A stretch of 64,000 nt of DNA from JAVJST01 sp040219295 (GTDB lineage: Bacteria; Pseudomonadota; Alphaproteobacteria; Rhodospirillales; Casp-alpha2). Shown here in pieces: positions 41,584 to 51,640 of the stretch. Made by a program: the position numbers and the translations under genes. The DNA lies in NCBI GenBank assembly GCA_040219295.1, contig JAVJST010000005.1, forward strand, positions 1,302,001 through 1,366,000, in the 5' to 3' direction. Position 1 is the stretch's first letter. Every line of letters starts with the position of its first letter. The notes beneath the pieces are model-generated. The model made no database searches. It worked only from the letters and a program-made list of their open reading frames with translations, and was not told the DNA's origin.

Positions 41584-42369
41584 TCATCCTTTCCGCGGCA
41601 ACGCCTTCGCGAGAGCTTCGGTCCAGGAGACCGGCAGGGCCGAGAACAGCCAGACCGCAAGATACATTTGCCAAGGGAAGGCGATCCTGCCGCGGTTCTT
41701 CGCCAGCCCGCGCGCGATGATCGCCGCCGCTTCGTCGGCCTCCATGAGGAAGGGCATGGCGAAGTCGTTCTCATCCGTGATCCGGCTTTCCACGAAGCCC
41801 GGGCAGATGACGTTGACGGCGATGTTTCGCGGCGACAGTTGCCCTCGCATTCCTTCACCCCAGGATCGCACGGCCGCCTTGCTGGCGCCGTAGGCGGGCG
41901 CCGAGGGAAGGCCCCGAAACCCGGCGAGTGAGCTCATGATGGCGATCTGTCCGCCGCCGCGTTCCGACATCGGTTCGACGATCGGCTCGACGGTGTTGAG
42001 CACGCCCGCGAGATTGACGGCAAAGATATCTCGAACCCGCTCGTCGTCGAGTTCGATGCCGTCGGGTGACAGTGCCGTCCGCCCCGAAATTCCGGCGTTG
42101 GCGATCAGCAGATCGATCGGTGAGCGATCGTTCCATTTAGCAACAAGTGCGCTCATGGCATGGCGATCGGTGACATCGGTCAACGAGGTCGCGACGACGG
42201 CGCCCGCTGCGCGGCACGACGATGCGACGTTCTCCAGTCTTTCCCGGTTTCGACCGGTGATGAAAAGCGTGCGACCCTGTTTGGCGTAGTGGCGCGCCAA
42301 GGCTTCGCCGATGCCGCTCGACGCGCCCGTGATCAGCACCGTTTCAGGGTTGTCGAGGCGGCGTTTCAT
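41584..42369 (-). CDS. Short-chain dehydrogenase/reductase
   Basis: A 261-residue SDR with TGASSGIG, NAGIS, MSSLAGFRG and YGASKAA (Tyr-x3-Lys). The C-terminus is hydrophobic (YLAVWLFSALPVSW), as in SDRs that touch membranes or lipids. ATG at 42369 puts the Rossmann strand near the N-terminus; ATG 42408 is also in frame. It is inserted on the opposite strand between mltG and yicC. Substrate unknown. Confidence 0.84.
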   Translation of the reverse strand: MKRRLDNPETVLITGASSGIGEALARHYAKQGRTLFITGRNRERLENVASSCRAAGAVVATSLTDVTDRHAMSALVAKWNDRSPIDLLIANAGISGRTALSPDGIELDDERVRDIFAVNLAGVLNTVEPIVEPMSERGGGQIAIMSSLAGFRGLPSAPAYGASKAAVRSWGEGMRGQLSPRNIAVNVICPGFVESRITDENDFAMPFLMEADEAAAIIARGLAKNRGRIAFPWQMYLAVWLFSALPVSWTEALAKALPRKG

Positions 42370-42480
42370 CGTCGCACTATAACGCCCCGAAACGTCGGCT
42401 GTCGCCATCCCCGGCGTCTTCAGTTGTTTGTTCTGGACGGTGCTGCAATGATGCGCCGCGAACGACAACAGTCTGGAAGT

Positions 42481-43377
42481 ATGGAAATGCCGCTGACGTC
42501 GATGACCGGATTTTCCCGCGCGGAAGGTGAAGGCGAAGGCATTCGCTGTGTGTGGGAACTGCGCAGCGTCAACGGGAAGGGACTGGACGTCCGCCTGCGC
42601 CTGCCCGTCGGTCTCGAAGGAGTGGAGGCGGAGGCGCGGACCCAGCTTCAGAAGGCGCTGACGCGCGGCAATGTCAGTGCAACACTCACCGTTCAACTGG
42701 ATGTCACGCTGGCGGCACCGAACATCAACGATGCGCTGCTTGATCAGTATGCCACAGCGGCCGGAAACCTTGTTCAACGGCATCCGCATGTGGGGGCCGC
42801 TCGGGCGGACGGCCTGCTCGCACTGCGCGGCGTGATCGAGACCTCCGATGAAACCAGCGACAAGGAGAGCGAAGCTCGCCGACGGGCTGTGATAATGGGC
42901 GTTCTAAACGAAGCAGTCGGTGCGTTGGTCGCCGCGCGCCGAGAGGAAGGGCGCCGCACGACGGACGTCATAACCAGTATGGTCGAACAGATTGGCGCAT
43001 TGCGGGACGAGGCGGCCACGGTCGTCGTCCATCAACGTGATACGCTAAGGGAGCGGTTGCGGGAGTCCGTTCAAGAGCTGATGGACGGCACCTCAGGCAT
43101 TGCGCCCGAACGGTTCGAGCAGGAAGTCGCGCTGCTCTACACGAAGGCCGACGTTCGCGAGGAACTGGACCGTCTTGGTGCCCACCTCGAACAGGCACGG
43201 GCCTATCTTGGTGCCGACGAAGCCGTCGGCCGTCGTTTCGACTTTCTTTGTCAGGAGTTCAACCGCGAAGCAAACACGTTGTGTTCGAAGGCGGCGATTG
43301 GAGACTTGAGCCGGGTCGGACTCGACCTCAAAATCGTTATCGACCAACTTCGCGAGCAGGTTCAGAACATTGAGTGA
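42481..43377 (+). CDS. yicC: YicC/YloC family endoribonuclease
   Basis: A 298-residue protein: the SMTGFSRAEGE N-terminus and the C-terminal FDFLCQEFNREANTLCSK and IVIDQLREQVQNIE segments define YicC. E. coli YicC has been described as an RNase. ATG at 42481 is preceded by GGAAG, and an ATG at 42487 is an alternative. It overlaps gmk by eight bases, the widespread yicC-gmk pair. Confidence 0.92.
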   Translation: MEMPLTSMTGFSRAEGEGEGIRCVWELRSVNGKGLDVRLRLPVGLEGVEAEARTQLQKALTRGNVSATLTVQLDVTLAAPNINDALLDQYATAAGNLVQRHPHVGAARADGLLALRGVIETSDETSDKESEARRRAVIMGVLNEAVGALVAARREEGRRTTDVITSMVEQIGALRDEAATVVVHQRDTLRERLRESVQELMDGTSGIAPERFEQEVALLYTKADVREELDRLGAHLEQARAYLGADEAVGRRFDFLCQEFNREANTLCSKAAIGDLSRVGLDLKIVIDQLREQVQNIE

Positions 43378-44017
43378 CGCATCGACAGCAGGGATTAAGC
43401 GCCGTGGACTCATGCTGGTCCTGTCCTCGCCGTCCGGTGCGGGCAAATCGACGATTGCCCGTTCACTTCTGGAGACGGATCCGGCCCTCAGCCTGTCCGT
43501 GTCGGCGACCACGCGGCCGCCGAGACCCGGCGAGGTCGATGGAGACGATTACTTTTTTGTCTCGCAGGAGCGTTTCGACGAAATGATCGCCGGCGACGAA
43601 TTCCTCGAACATGCAACCGTGTTCGACAAGTCTTACGGGACGCCGCGTGTGCCCGTCGACGAGGCGCTGGATGCCGGACGGGATGTGCTGTTCGACGTCG
43701 ATTGGCAAGGCGCTCAGCAGATCAGGGAACAGGCGCGCGACGATCTGGTTTCCATATTCATTCTGCCGCCGTCGATCGCGGAACTGGAACGGCGGCTGTT
43801 CAACCGCGCCCAAGACTCGGAAGACGTGGTTCGGGGCCGCATGGCGAAGGCGACATCGGAAATGAGCCATTGGGGTGAGTACGAGTATGTCATCGTCAAC
43901 GTTGACCTCGATGAAAGCATCGAGAGCGCACGGTCGATTCTTCGTGCCGAAAGGCTCAAGCGCCGCCGCCAGGGCGGTCTGATCGAATTCGTTCGCAGTA
44001 TGGGCGTCGGTCAGTAG
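43370..44017 (+). CDS. gmk: Guanylate kinase
   Basis: A 215-residue kinase that phosphorylates GMP to GDP. The P-loop SSPSGAGKSTI lies at 19-29, and the GMP-binding TTRPPRPGEVDGDDYFFV segment follows. The start appears to be TTG at 43370, inside the last codons of yicC, because the homologous N-terminus begins there and GCAGG lies upstream; the first ATG (43412) would remove 14 residues. It converges on the MBL-fold gene. Confidence 0.95.
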   Translation: MSDASTAGIKRRGLMLVLSSPSGAGKSTIARSLLETDPALSLSVSATTRPPRPGEVDGDDYFFVSQERFDEMIAGDEFLEHATVFDKSYGTPRVPVDEALDAGRDVLFDVDWQGAQQIREQARDDLVSIFILPPSIAELERRLFNRAQDSEDVVRGRMAKATSEMSHWGEYEYVIVNVDLDESIESARSILRAERLKRRRQGGLIEFVRSMGVGQ

Positions 44018-44029
44018 GCGTTCTGACGG

Positions 44030-45004
44030 TCAGCAGCCGCCGGTGCAACTTCCGTTTGCGTCAAACGTCATGGAGCGGCCGCTGAGCGGCACAACAACCG
44101 GCATCTTCGCCGCCAACTTGAACGTCTCCGTCCGGGTTCCGGCGATAATCTTGCCGTCTCTGGTTGCCTCCTCGTTTGCGTGAGAGGCGATCACAGTCGT
44201 CGGCTTGATCAGTTCGTTGACCACGTACGCGGCTTCGGTCGGTCCCGTGGTGAACGTGTCGCCGATGTTCATGACGACCAGCTTGGCCTTGTAATGCCGA
44301 CCCACCACCGTTTCCTGTTCTGCGGTGATGCCGGTATCTCCCGACAAATAAGCCACGAGCCCGTTTGAGAACGTCAGGACGTAACCGGTCGGCGGTCCGA
44401 CATAGGCATTGATGCCGACGCTTTCCATGTGTTCGGCCAGATCGCCCCCGATGAATGCCGGGCTCAGTCCGTTGCTGTGCGCGGCCGGCACGGTGGTGAT
44501 GGTGACGCCGCCGATCTTGCGCGAAGCGCCGAAGCGCACCAACTGCGAGGCTTTCGGGTCTCCACCGGCGGCTTTCAGCTTGGCAGCGAAGAAACTTGGC
44601 ATCTCGCTGCCGGTCACGATCTTGGCATTCTTGGCAACCGCGATGTTGACAGTGTTCGAGTTCGGCGTGGCATCGGTACCGAATGACGGTTTCCCGCATT
44701 CACCGGCACCCGGTGCGTCGATGTGCCGGTCGCCGATATGGTCGCCGTGAACGTGACTGACGAGGACCGCGTCGATAGCGCCGAGGCGCGGGTCGTTGGG
44801 GCCGGCCACGGTGCGGCCTGCGTCGTAAAGCAGGCGGGTGCCGTCCGGATCTTCGAAAACCAGCGCCCGATCGAGGCGGCAAAACTCACCCGCATGGCTG
44901 CCGAGCGGCGTAACAGTGACATCGGCGGCGTTGGCCTTCGTGGCGCCGGTCGCCAGTCCGAAAGCCAATCCGAGAATCAAGAAGGCGGAACTCCGTGAAC
45001 GCAT
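44030..45004 (-). CDS. Exported metallo-beta-lactamase-fold hydrolase
   Basis: A 324-residue protein with a signal peptide cleaved near ANA-AD (residue 26) and the metal motif HVHGDH (84-89), so a periplasmic metal hydrolase. Further ligand candidates are PAAHSNG, LSGDTG and ASHANEE. The C-terminus ends in a CTGGC pair of cysteines after SMTFDANG, which could form a disulfide. The layout resembles UlaG/RomA-like enzymes more than class B beta-lactamases. Substrate unknown; a promoter-like TTGAAT-N18-ATATAG lies at 45034-45063 on its strand. Confidence 0.78.
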   Translation of the reverse strand: MRSRSSAFLILGLAFGLATGATKANAADVTVTPLGSHAGEFCRLDRALVFEDPDGTRLLYDAGRTVAGPNDPRLGAIDAVLVSHVHGDHIGDRHIDAPGAGECGKPSFGTDATPNSNTVNIAVAKNAKIVTGSEMPSFFAAKLKAAGGDPKASQLVRFGASRKIGGVTITTVPAAHSNGLSPAFIGGDLAEHMESVGINAYVGPPTGYVLTFSNGLVAYLSGDTGITAEQETVVGRHYKAKLVVMNIGDTFTTGPTEAAYVVNELIKPTTVIASHANEEATRDGKIIAGTRTETFKLAAKMPVVVPLSGRSMTFDANGSCTGGC

Positions 45005-45090
45005 GTCAGCAACTCCCTGTTCTGATGTTATCCCTATATCGAACCTTTGGGCCGACGATTCAACATGTCGCGCAACGTTAACCGCGTCGT

Positions 45091-45921
45091 CTATCGGCGG
45101 GGCATCAGGGCGTTCGCGAGCCGGCAGAAAGCTTCGATCTCCAGGTTCTCGGCTCGTTGGCTCGGGTCAATGCCGAGCGCTTCGAGATCGAGGCTTAGAG
45201 ATCTAAGGCTGCTGCGCAACATCTTGCGCCGTTGACCAAACGCCGCTTGGGTCACGATTTCCAATGCCTGAAACTCGGCCGGGGCGAGCGGTGCCGGCCG
45301 GGGCGCGAGAACAACCACCGCGGAATCGACCTTCGGCGGCGGCGTGAACGCCCGTGGCGGCAGACTAAATGCGCGCCGTACGTCGCAAAGCCATTGCGCG
45401 ATGATGCTCAGCCGTCCGTATGCCTTGGTGCCCGGTTGCGCGGCCAGACGGTCTGCGACTTCGCTCTGGAACATCAGGACGAACTCTGACACGGCGTTAA
45501 TCTGGTGCAGCCATCGAAGCAGGAGAGGGGTCGCAATATTGTACGGCAGATTGGAAACGATGCGGCGCGGTGCGGTTCCGATGGATCCGATGTCGACCGT
45601 GAGCGCATCGCCGGGAATGACCGTCAATCTGTCCGGATAGGCTTCCGATATCATGGCGAGGGCGGCAAGGCAGCGTTCGTCGCGCTCGATGGCGTAAACG
45701 TGCCGGGCACCTTCGGCCAGCAGGGCGCGGGTGAGTCCGCCGGGGCCGGGACCTATCTCGACGATATCGCTATTCGCGAGGTCGGACGCGGTACGGGCGA
45801 TTTTCGATGTCAGATTGAGATCGAGCAGAAAATTCTGGCCGAGGGACTTCTTGGCGTTGAGGCCATGGTTCGCAATTACCTCTCGAAGGGGCGGCAAGCC
45901 ATCTAAACCAGTTTCAGGCAT
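45091..45921 (-). CDS. rsmA: 16S rRNA dimethyladenosine transferase
   Basis: A 276-residue KsgA/RsmA that dimethylates the two adjacent adenosines near the 3' end of 16S rRNA. KKSLGQNFL, VEIGPGPGGLT (54-64) and SNLPYNIATPLL are diagnostic. It overlaps pdxA by eight bases and ends the lptG-lptD-surA-pdxA-rsmA unit, the classical order. Confidence 0.95.
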   Translation of the reverse strand: MPETGLDGLPPLREVIANHGLNAKKSLGQNFLLDLNLTSKIARTASDLANSDIVEIGPGPGGLTRALLAEGARHVYAIERDERCLAALAMISEAYPDRLTVIPGDALTVDIGSIGTAPRRIVSNLPYNIATPLLLRWLHQINAVSEFVLMFQSEVADRLAAQPGTKAYGRLSIIAQWLCDVRRAFSLPPRAFTPPPKVDSAVVVLAPRPAPLAPAEFQALEIVTQAAFGQRRKMLRSSLRSLSLDLEALGIDPSQRAENLEIEAFCRLANALMPRR

Positions 45922-46945
45922 TGCGCGGTCGCCGAGCTACCGCACGATGAGCGGCGATGGCATCGGCCATGGCCAGCGCGGCGATCAAACTGTCTGGTTG
46001 GGCTATGCCCCGGCCCGCAATGTCGAATGCGGTTCCGTGGTCCGGCGACGTCCGGACGATCGGAAGTCCGAGCGTGACATTGACCGCACGGTCGAAATCT
46101 AGGGCCTTGATAGGTATCAGCGCCTGATCGTGATACATGCAGACGGCGGCATCGAAAGTGGCGCGTCGTCGGGGTGTGAAAAGAGCATCACCCGGTACCG
46201 GCCCCTCCGCCTCGATTCCGGCGGACCGCAAGGCGTGAACGGCAGGACGAATGATGTCTTCATCCTCGTTGCCAAGCGCACCTTCTTCGCCGGCATGGGG
46301 ATTGAGCCCGGACACCGCGATACGTGGGGCCGCGATGCCGAAGTCCGCGCGCAATGCGTCAGCCGCGATGCGGCCGACACGAACGATCTCTTCGGTCGTC
46401 AGGGACGAGACCGCGTCACGCAACGGTAGATGTATGGTTACGGGTACGACCCTCAGGTCGGGTGCAGCGAGCATCATGACGGCACCGGGAGAACCACATA
46501 GATCCGCGATAAATTCGGTGTGTCCCGGGAAACGGAAGCCCGCACCGTATAGTCGTTTCTTGTTGATCGGGTTTGTCACGACCGCGCGTGCCAATCCTTC
46601 GCGGCACAGCGCGGTTGCGCGTTCGATCGACTCGATCACACATGCCGCGTCGCTGTCCATGGGTCGACTCGGCCGCCCTTCGACTCGTCGTGATAAGGGG
46701 ACAATGGGTAAGGCTTCACGAAACACGTCAGCGGCGTTCTGAAGGTTGCTAAGTTCCCTGACGGGTGCTTCCAAGCCGATCATGGTTGCCGTATCTACGG
46801 CATGCTCGATATCGCCGACAATGAAGAATGGCGCGCCATTCTTCCGCGTTGCGTGCCATGCCCTTGTAGCGATTTCGCCGCCAATGCCCGCCGGGTCGCC
46901 CAGGGTCAAGGCAATCGGATCGACCTGTTGACCGCTGCCGCTCAT
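45914..46945 (-). CDS. pdxA: 4-hydroxythreonine-4-phosphate dehydrogenase
   Basis: A 343-residue PdxA acting in pyridoxine phosphate synthesis: it oxidises and decarboxylates 4-phosphohydroxy-L-threonine. TLGDPAGIGGE, TNPINKK, GHTEFIADL (metal His) and SPDHGTAFD are conserved. ATG at 46945 lies one base after the surA stop, so translation is coupled. SerC, which supplies the substrate path, is encoded 34 kb away. Confidence 0.95.
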   Translation of the reverse strand: MSGSGQQVDPIALTLGDPAGIGGEIATRAWHATRKNGAPFFIVGDIEHAVDTATMIGLEAPVRELSNLQNAADVFREALPIVPLSRRVEGRPSRPMDSDAACVIESIERATALCREGLARAVVTNPINKKRLYGAGFRFPGHTEFIADLCGSPGAVMMLAAPDLRVVPVTIHLPLRDAVSSLTTEEIVRVGRIAADALRADFGIAAPRIAVSGLNPHAGEEGALGNEDEDIIRPAVHALRSAGIEAEGPVPGDALFTPRRRATFDAAVCMYHDQALIPIKALDFDRAVNVTLGLPIVRTSPDHGTAFDIAGRGIAQPDSLIAALAMADAIAAHRAVARRPRNA

Positions 46946-46946
46946 C

Positions 46947-48239
46947 TCAGGTCCGGATGTCGATGAAGGCGTTCCGATACAGGTCGCGCATGTGCCGGCG
47001 AGCAAAATTGTCGAGCCGCCTGTTGATCAACTGACGCCGGATGTCTTCGCGATCTATTTCCACCGTCTCGACTTTCGGATCCGTACGGTCGCAAACCATG
47101 AGGACGACGACCGCGTCCTGCATTCGGATCGGCGGCGTGATCTCATGAACCTTCAACGGATCGACGGCTTTGCGGATCGGCAGCGGCAGCTTTTCCAGTT
47201 CGATCGTCCCCAGGCTTCCAGAGACTGGCGATCCAAAGTTCCGTCCCAATTCCTCAAACTCGGCACACGTGCCGACCGACGTGGATCTGTCGCGGGCCGA
47301 TCGGATGTAGGAGTTGACCGTGTCCTGTGGTGCATCGGATGGCAGCGAGAGATGCAGCTGACTCAACGAGACCGTCGTCTTGCCGACAACCTGTTGTCCG
47401 GCAATCCTCGTGTTTCGCAGCATGATGATGTAGATTCCGCCGGTGACAGGGATCGGATCGGAAACGCTGCCGGGCGACATTCTCGTTACCCGTTGAGCCA
47501 CTTCATCAGACAGTTGGTCGGGACGGACCCAGCCGATGGCGCCGCCATTGGAGGCCGTCGGCAATTGCGAAAACGACTGCGCAAGCGCAGGAAAACTCGC
47601 CCCCTGACGCAATTGTTGAACCAGCCGCGTGGCTTGGCGGCGGATCTCAGCGGGCGAGTCTGTCGCGTTTTCCGAGAGAAAAATTTCCGCGATGTTGTAC
47701 TCGGGCTTGCCCAGCGATTCCTCGGCCTCGCGGACCGCGGCATCGATTTCGGCGTCGGTTACGTTGGCCAACTGCGAGTACCGCGAAAAGATCGTCTGCG
47801 ACCATGCGATCTCCGCCTTTAGCTGCTGGACCAGCGTATCCGGGTCAAGATTGCGCCTGTCGAACTCGGACATCAGTTGTTCGACCGACATGTTGTTCCG
47901 CTCGGCGACCGACGCAAGTGCCTGATCCACGCGAGCCGGATCGACTTCAATGCCCATCGACTCCGCTTCTTGCAGGCGCAGTCGCTCATCGATCAGGGAT
48001 CTGAGTATCTGCGGGGCGAGCTGACGCTGGACCTCGGGTCGGTTGGGCAGGTTCGACAAGGCGATGACCATGCGTATACGGTTGCCCAGGTCGTAGGCGG
48101 AAACGACCTCCTCGTTGACCACGGCAGCAATTCTGAGGGTATCTGTCGCTTGCGCGTGGCTTTCCGCTGTCGTCACGAACGACGTTGCAGCGGCGAGGAC
48201 CGCTGACAAAACAAGCCGTCGGATCGATACGAAGGTCAT
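46947..48239 (-). CDS. surA: Periplasmic chaperone / peptidyl-prolyl isomerase SurA
   Basis: A 430-residue exported protein: signal peptide to about ESHAQA, an N-terminal chaperone domain (VNEEVVSAYDL ... LIDERL), and one clear parvulin domain around NGGAIGWVRPDQL. E. coli SurA has two parvulin domains; the second here is weak. It carries outer-membrane barrel precursors such as LptD to Bam. ATG at 48239 has GAGG five bases upstream. It lies 7 bp after lptD. Confidence 0.9.
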   Translation of the reverse strand: MTFVSIRRLVLSAVLAAATSFVTTAESHAQATDTLRIAAVVNEEVVSAYDLGNRIRMVIALSNLPNRPEVQRQLAPQILRSLIDERLRLQEAESMGIEVDPARVDQALASVAERNNMSVEQLMSEFDRRNLDPDTLVQQLKAEIAWSQTIFSRYSQLANVTDAEIDAAVREAEESLGKPEYNIAEIFLSENATDSPAEIRRQATRLVQQLRQGASFPALAQSFSQLPTASNGGAIGWVRPDQLSDEVAQRVTRMSPGSVSDPIPVTGGIYIIMLRNTRIAGQQVVGKTTVSLSQLHLSLPSDAPQDTVNSYIRSARDRSTSVGTCAEFEELGRNFGSPVSGSLGTIELEKLPLPIRKAVDPLKVHEITPPIRMQDAVVVLMVCDRTDPKVETVEIDREDIRRQLINRRLDNFARRHMRDLYRNAFIDIRT

Positions 48240-48246
48240 GATCGCC

Positions 48247-50406
48247 TCAAAATACCGCTGCCTGCAGGTTGCCCAGTGTCTTGAGCGAGATCCGCACCAT
48301 GATCGTGTCGACCGGTTGCAGGTCCCGGTCTCTGAAGAATGATCGAGAAAATTCGGTGTTGGCAATGAAGCACTCATCCTCGTAGGTCAGGCCCATCCGG
48401 ACATTGCGGGTCTGGCCATCGTCAAGGTCCTGCAGTGTGGACGCGCTGAAGCGCCAGTAACGGTCGATCTGCGATGAAACTCCGAGATAGGCGTCTTCAC
48501 GCCCGGTGAACTCGCTTGATCCGAGCGCGTCGAGGTGTCGGTAGTCGGCATTGAACTTCAATGATCGGGTGCCGAGCCCGACAGCGAGTTCGTTACGGCG
48601 CAAGTCCGCGTCCGACGGATCGAGCTGCATCCGGTAGGTCATGTCGATATAGTTCTTGGGCGAAACCTTGAGCATGCCGACGACGTCGGAAACCTGATCC
48701 TCAAGCCCGCTGCCTTCGTTGAACGTGTCATCATCGCGCAGCCGGACGCTCTGACCGACGAGGACGTTTGTCTTGCCACCGCCTTTACCCGTGACGCCCC
48801 AGTGCACGCCGTAGTCCACCCGTGACCCGCTGTCGACCCGGTCAACGCCGGAGAAACGATTGTCGTTGAATAGGCTCGTTTCGTTGAACGATACGTCGAC
48901 ACTGTCCAGGTTCGGAATCTCGGCTGGATTGGAGCCGTTCGGGGCAAGTACCAGGGAAGTCATCGGCTCAATGACCTGATGGAAATTGTGCCCCTGCTTG
49001 ACCATGGGAAGGCTCCAGTCGAGCTTCGCCTGCGGGAACAATCGGCCAGTGACGCCTTCGAACTCATTCGTCTCGCCAGTCGGAACGTGATCGGACGCGT
49101 AGTATAGGTCGCCGCGCAGCTTCACGGTCAGGGCGTAAACGTCCCCGCGCGGTGCAATGTAACGATTGCGCCAGGCGGGGTGCAACGACAACCGGTTGCT
49201 GTCGGCGCCGTTGGAGCGCGTAATCGAGGCCATGCTGGCATCCAGCAGGTACTGGCCGCCGTGCCTGTCAGGCTTGCCGACATGGTGGTAGGAAGCAAGA
49301 GGCAGGACCAGCGGCGTCGCGTCCTCATCATCGTTCTGTTCAAGGCCACGGAAGTGGAAACCTTCCATGCGTGCATAGTTCCGACCCCGGAAACCTTCCG
49401 AGTACAAAGTCGTGGTCAGCGTATCGTCGGCAACGGGGAAGCCGTATCGGCGAAGGTAGGTGTCGTCGGATACCAGTTTTGTCTCGAAACCCCAACGCCA
49501 CGTCTCGTCGATATCGAACAAGGTCTCGGCGTTCATGTGGCCTCTCAGGTCTTCCGTGTCGTCATTGACGATGCTGCCGTCGAGGTCAATCTTGCCGTCA
49601 TACAGCCGTTGTCGGTACTCGGCCTCGAGCCCGGGGCTGGCTTCGCCGTAGTAGACCGGCGTGATTGTCGCGTCGCTGTGGTCGTCGATCACAAGGAAGT
49701 AAGGCGTTTTGGCGATGAATCCGAGATCGCTCGACGCACCGACTTGCGGCGCCAGGAACCCGCTCTCCCGATCGACCGTTGGGTCGGGGTGGGCCAGGAA
49801 AGGGGTGTAGAACACCGGCACGCCCGACATCTCGATCCAGGCGTCGGAGTACTCGATGATGCGGCGCGACTTGTCGTGATAGACCTTGACTGCCTTGACC
49901 TGCCACAGAGGCGCGCGATCAGGGTCTTCGGGGCACAAATTGCAGGGTGAGTAAACGGCGTTGCGGAGTTCCAGGTCGCCGTCGATGCGCCGTCCACCAC
50001 TTGCTGCCACTCTGGAGCGGTCGCTGAGGATCATGCCGATGTCAGAGATGATACCGTTCTTCAGGTCGCCGGAGACCTCCAGATGCTGGGCGAAAATGAC
50101 ATCCCCGGTCGGCTCGAGAAGTGTGATATTGCCGCTTGCTGTCAGGAGATCCTTCTTCTGATTGTAGCTGATCGTGTCGGCAAGTAGGGTCCGGTCTTCC
50201 CGATTTACTTCGACGTTGCCGCGGGCGGTGACGATGCCGAGTTCACGGTCGACGTCGAGTTCGTCGGCCGAGAAGTTGATTGGCACCTCCTTCACGTTGT
50301 CGTCCGATGTCTGTGCCGCGGCGGAGGAAATGCCCGAAGCCGCCATCGCGATGGTGCCGACGACCAACGCAATACAGATGGTAAGCCGGATCATGTCTCT
50401 CGCCAT
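48247..50406 (-). CDS. lptD: LPS-assembly protein LptD
   Basis: A 719-residue outer-membrane protein: signal peptide to about residue 31, an OstA/LptA-like jellyroll (INFSADELDVDRELG), then the barrel with many alternating strands ending in Phe. Cysteines C155, C158 (CNLC) and C679 could make the disulfides LptD needs for its final fold; E. coli uses four. It inserts LPS into the outer leaflet. Its ATG overlaps the lptG stop (TGATG). Confidence 0.92.
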   Translation of the reverse strand: MARDMIRLTICIALVVGTIAMAASGISSAAAQTSDDNVKEVPINFSADELDVDRELGIVTARGNVEVNREDRTLLADTISYNQKKDLLTASGNITLLEPTGDVIFAQHLEVSGDLKNGIISDIGMILSDRSRVAASGGRRIDGDLELRNAVYSPCNLCPEDPDRAPLWQVKAVKVYHDKSRRIIEYSDAWIEMSGVPVFYTPFLAHPDPTVDRESGFLAPQVGASSDLGFIAKTPYFLVIDDHSDATITPVYYGEASPGLEAEYRQRLYDGKIDLDGSIVNDDTEDLRGHMNAETLFDIDETWRWGFETKLVSDDTYLRRYGFPVADDTLTTTLYSEGFRGRNYARMEGFHFRGLEQNDDEDATPLVLPLASYHHVGKPDRHGGQYLLDASMASITRSNGADSNRLSLHPAWRNRYIAPRGDVYALTVKLRGDLYYASDHVPTGETNEFEGVTGRLFPQAKLDWSLPMVKQGHNFHQVIEPMTSLVLAPNGSNPAEIPNLDSVDVSFNETSLFNDNRFSGVDRVDSGSRVDYGVHWGVTGKGGGKTNVLVGQSVRLRDDDTFNEGSGLEDQVSDVVGMLKVSPKNYIDMTYRMQLDPSDADLRRNELAVGLGTRSLKFNADYRHLDALGSSEFTGREDAYLGVSSQIDRYWRFSASTLQDLDDGQTRNVRMGLTYEDECFIANTEFSRSFFRDRDLQPVDTIMVRISLKTLGNLQAAVF

Positions 50407-51506
50407 CAGCCGTCTTCCAGATGCAGCAAGGCGGTCAGTCCTAGCAGGGTTGCAACGCCGGATGGTGTCCAGGCCGCTAGCGTCACGGGAATACTCTCCG
50501 TGCGACCGAGCGCAAACACGAGATCAGAGAAGAAATAAAGTAGAAAGCCGGTCAGGACTCCGCCGCCAATGACGTATGTGACCCCGCCGCGCCGACTGTG
50601 ACGAAGGGTGAATGTCGCGGCAATCAGAACCATGGCGCACATCAGCAGCGGACTGGAGACCAGTGCATGAAGGTGCAGCCGGTGTCGACGCGCGGAGAAA
50701 CCGGACTCCTCGAGCGTGGAGATGAACCCGGGCAACGCCCAGAACGACATCGTCTCCGGCGGAGCGAAACTGTCCTGGATACTGTCGATCGTCAGATCGG
50801 TCTCAAGCCATGACACATCCTCGGGTTCCGGTGTCTGCTCGGGTTGGCGATGCACGGCATTCTCCAGACGCCAAAAACCGTCCTCGAGAACCGCGGATTT
50901 CGCATCGATGCGCTCAGAGAACTCGTCAGGACGACCATAAACGAAGACCGTAACGTCGTTCAGTTGCACCTGTGCGCGATCGGACGAGAGGTAACGCGCA
51001 TAGATGACAGACTGGCCGTCTTCGCTCGACTGACGCAGCCACAAGCCGCCGCGTGATACCGAAAGAAGGCTTTGATTCCCTTTGAACAACAGGCTTTCGA
51101 TCCGCTCAAAGCGGAGAAGACTTGCGGAACTGAACGGGTTCAACGCCATCATCTGGAATACCCCGAGAAGGAATGCGGCGACGATAACGGGCAGGAGAAA
51201 CTGCCAGGCGGATATGCCGGACGCGCGGGTGATGACGAGTTCCTGATGGCGGGCGAGGCGCCAGAAGGTCATCATGCCACCGAACAGGGCCGCAAACGGG
51301 AAAATCTGCTGTCCCATGTAGGGCAGTTTCAGGAAGGCCATTTCGAAAATGTTGCCCATGCCGATTTCCGGATTGTTCCCGGCGCGACGCAGCAACTCGA
51401 TGATATCGAATAGGAAAACGATCATCAAAATGATGCCGAGCAAGACGGCAAAGTTCAGCAGGAACTGACGCCCGATGTATGTCGATAGGGTCAGTGAAAG
51501 GCGCAA
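50406..51506 (-). CDS. lptG: LPS export ABC transporter permease LptG
   Basis: A 366-residue YjgP/YjgQ family protein with transmembrane helices near both ends and a periplasmic beta-jellyroll between. MRLSLTLSTYIGRQFL and FTLRHSRRGG are typical of LptG. The start is TTG at 51506 with AAGGACAGGA upstream. It should pair with LptF and LptB; lptF is normally adjacent but is not in this window. Confidence 0.88.
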   Translation of the reverse strand: MRLSLTLSTYIGRQFLLNFAVLLGIILMIVFLFDIIELLRRAGNNPEIGMGNIFEMAFLKLPYMGQQIFPFAALFGGMMTFWRLARHQELVITRASGISAWQFLLPVIVAAFLLGVFQMMALNPFSSASLLRFERIESLLFKGNQSLLSVSRGGLWLRQSSEDGQSVIYARYLSSDRAQVQLNDVTVFVYGRPDEFSERIDAKSAVLEDGFWRLENAVHRQPEQTPEPEDVSWLETDLTIDSIQDSFAPPETMSFWALPGFISTLEESGFSARRHRLHLHALVSSPLLMCAMVLIAATFTLRHSRRGGVTYVIGGGVLTGFLLYFFSDLVFALGRTESIPVTLAAWTPSGVATLLGLTALLHLEDG

Positions 51507-51640
51507 ATTCCTGTCCTTGCAGTTTTTCCCAGTGCCGATTGGGCCGCACGCGCCACACGAACGTTCCCTGTTATCGGACGCATCTTGGCCGAAAGCGGAA
51601 GGTGTAAGAAAAATCGAAAAAAATCAAGGAACAAGCATAG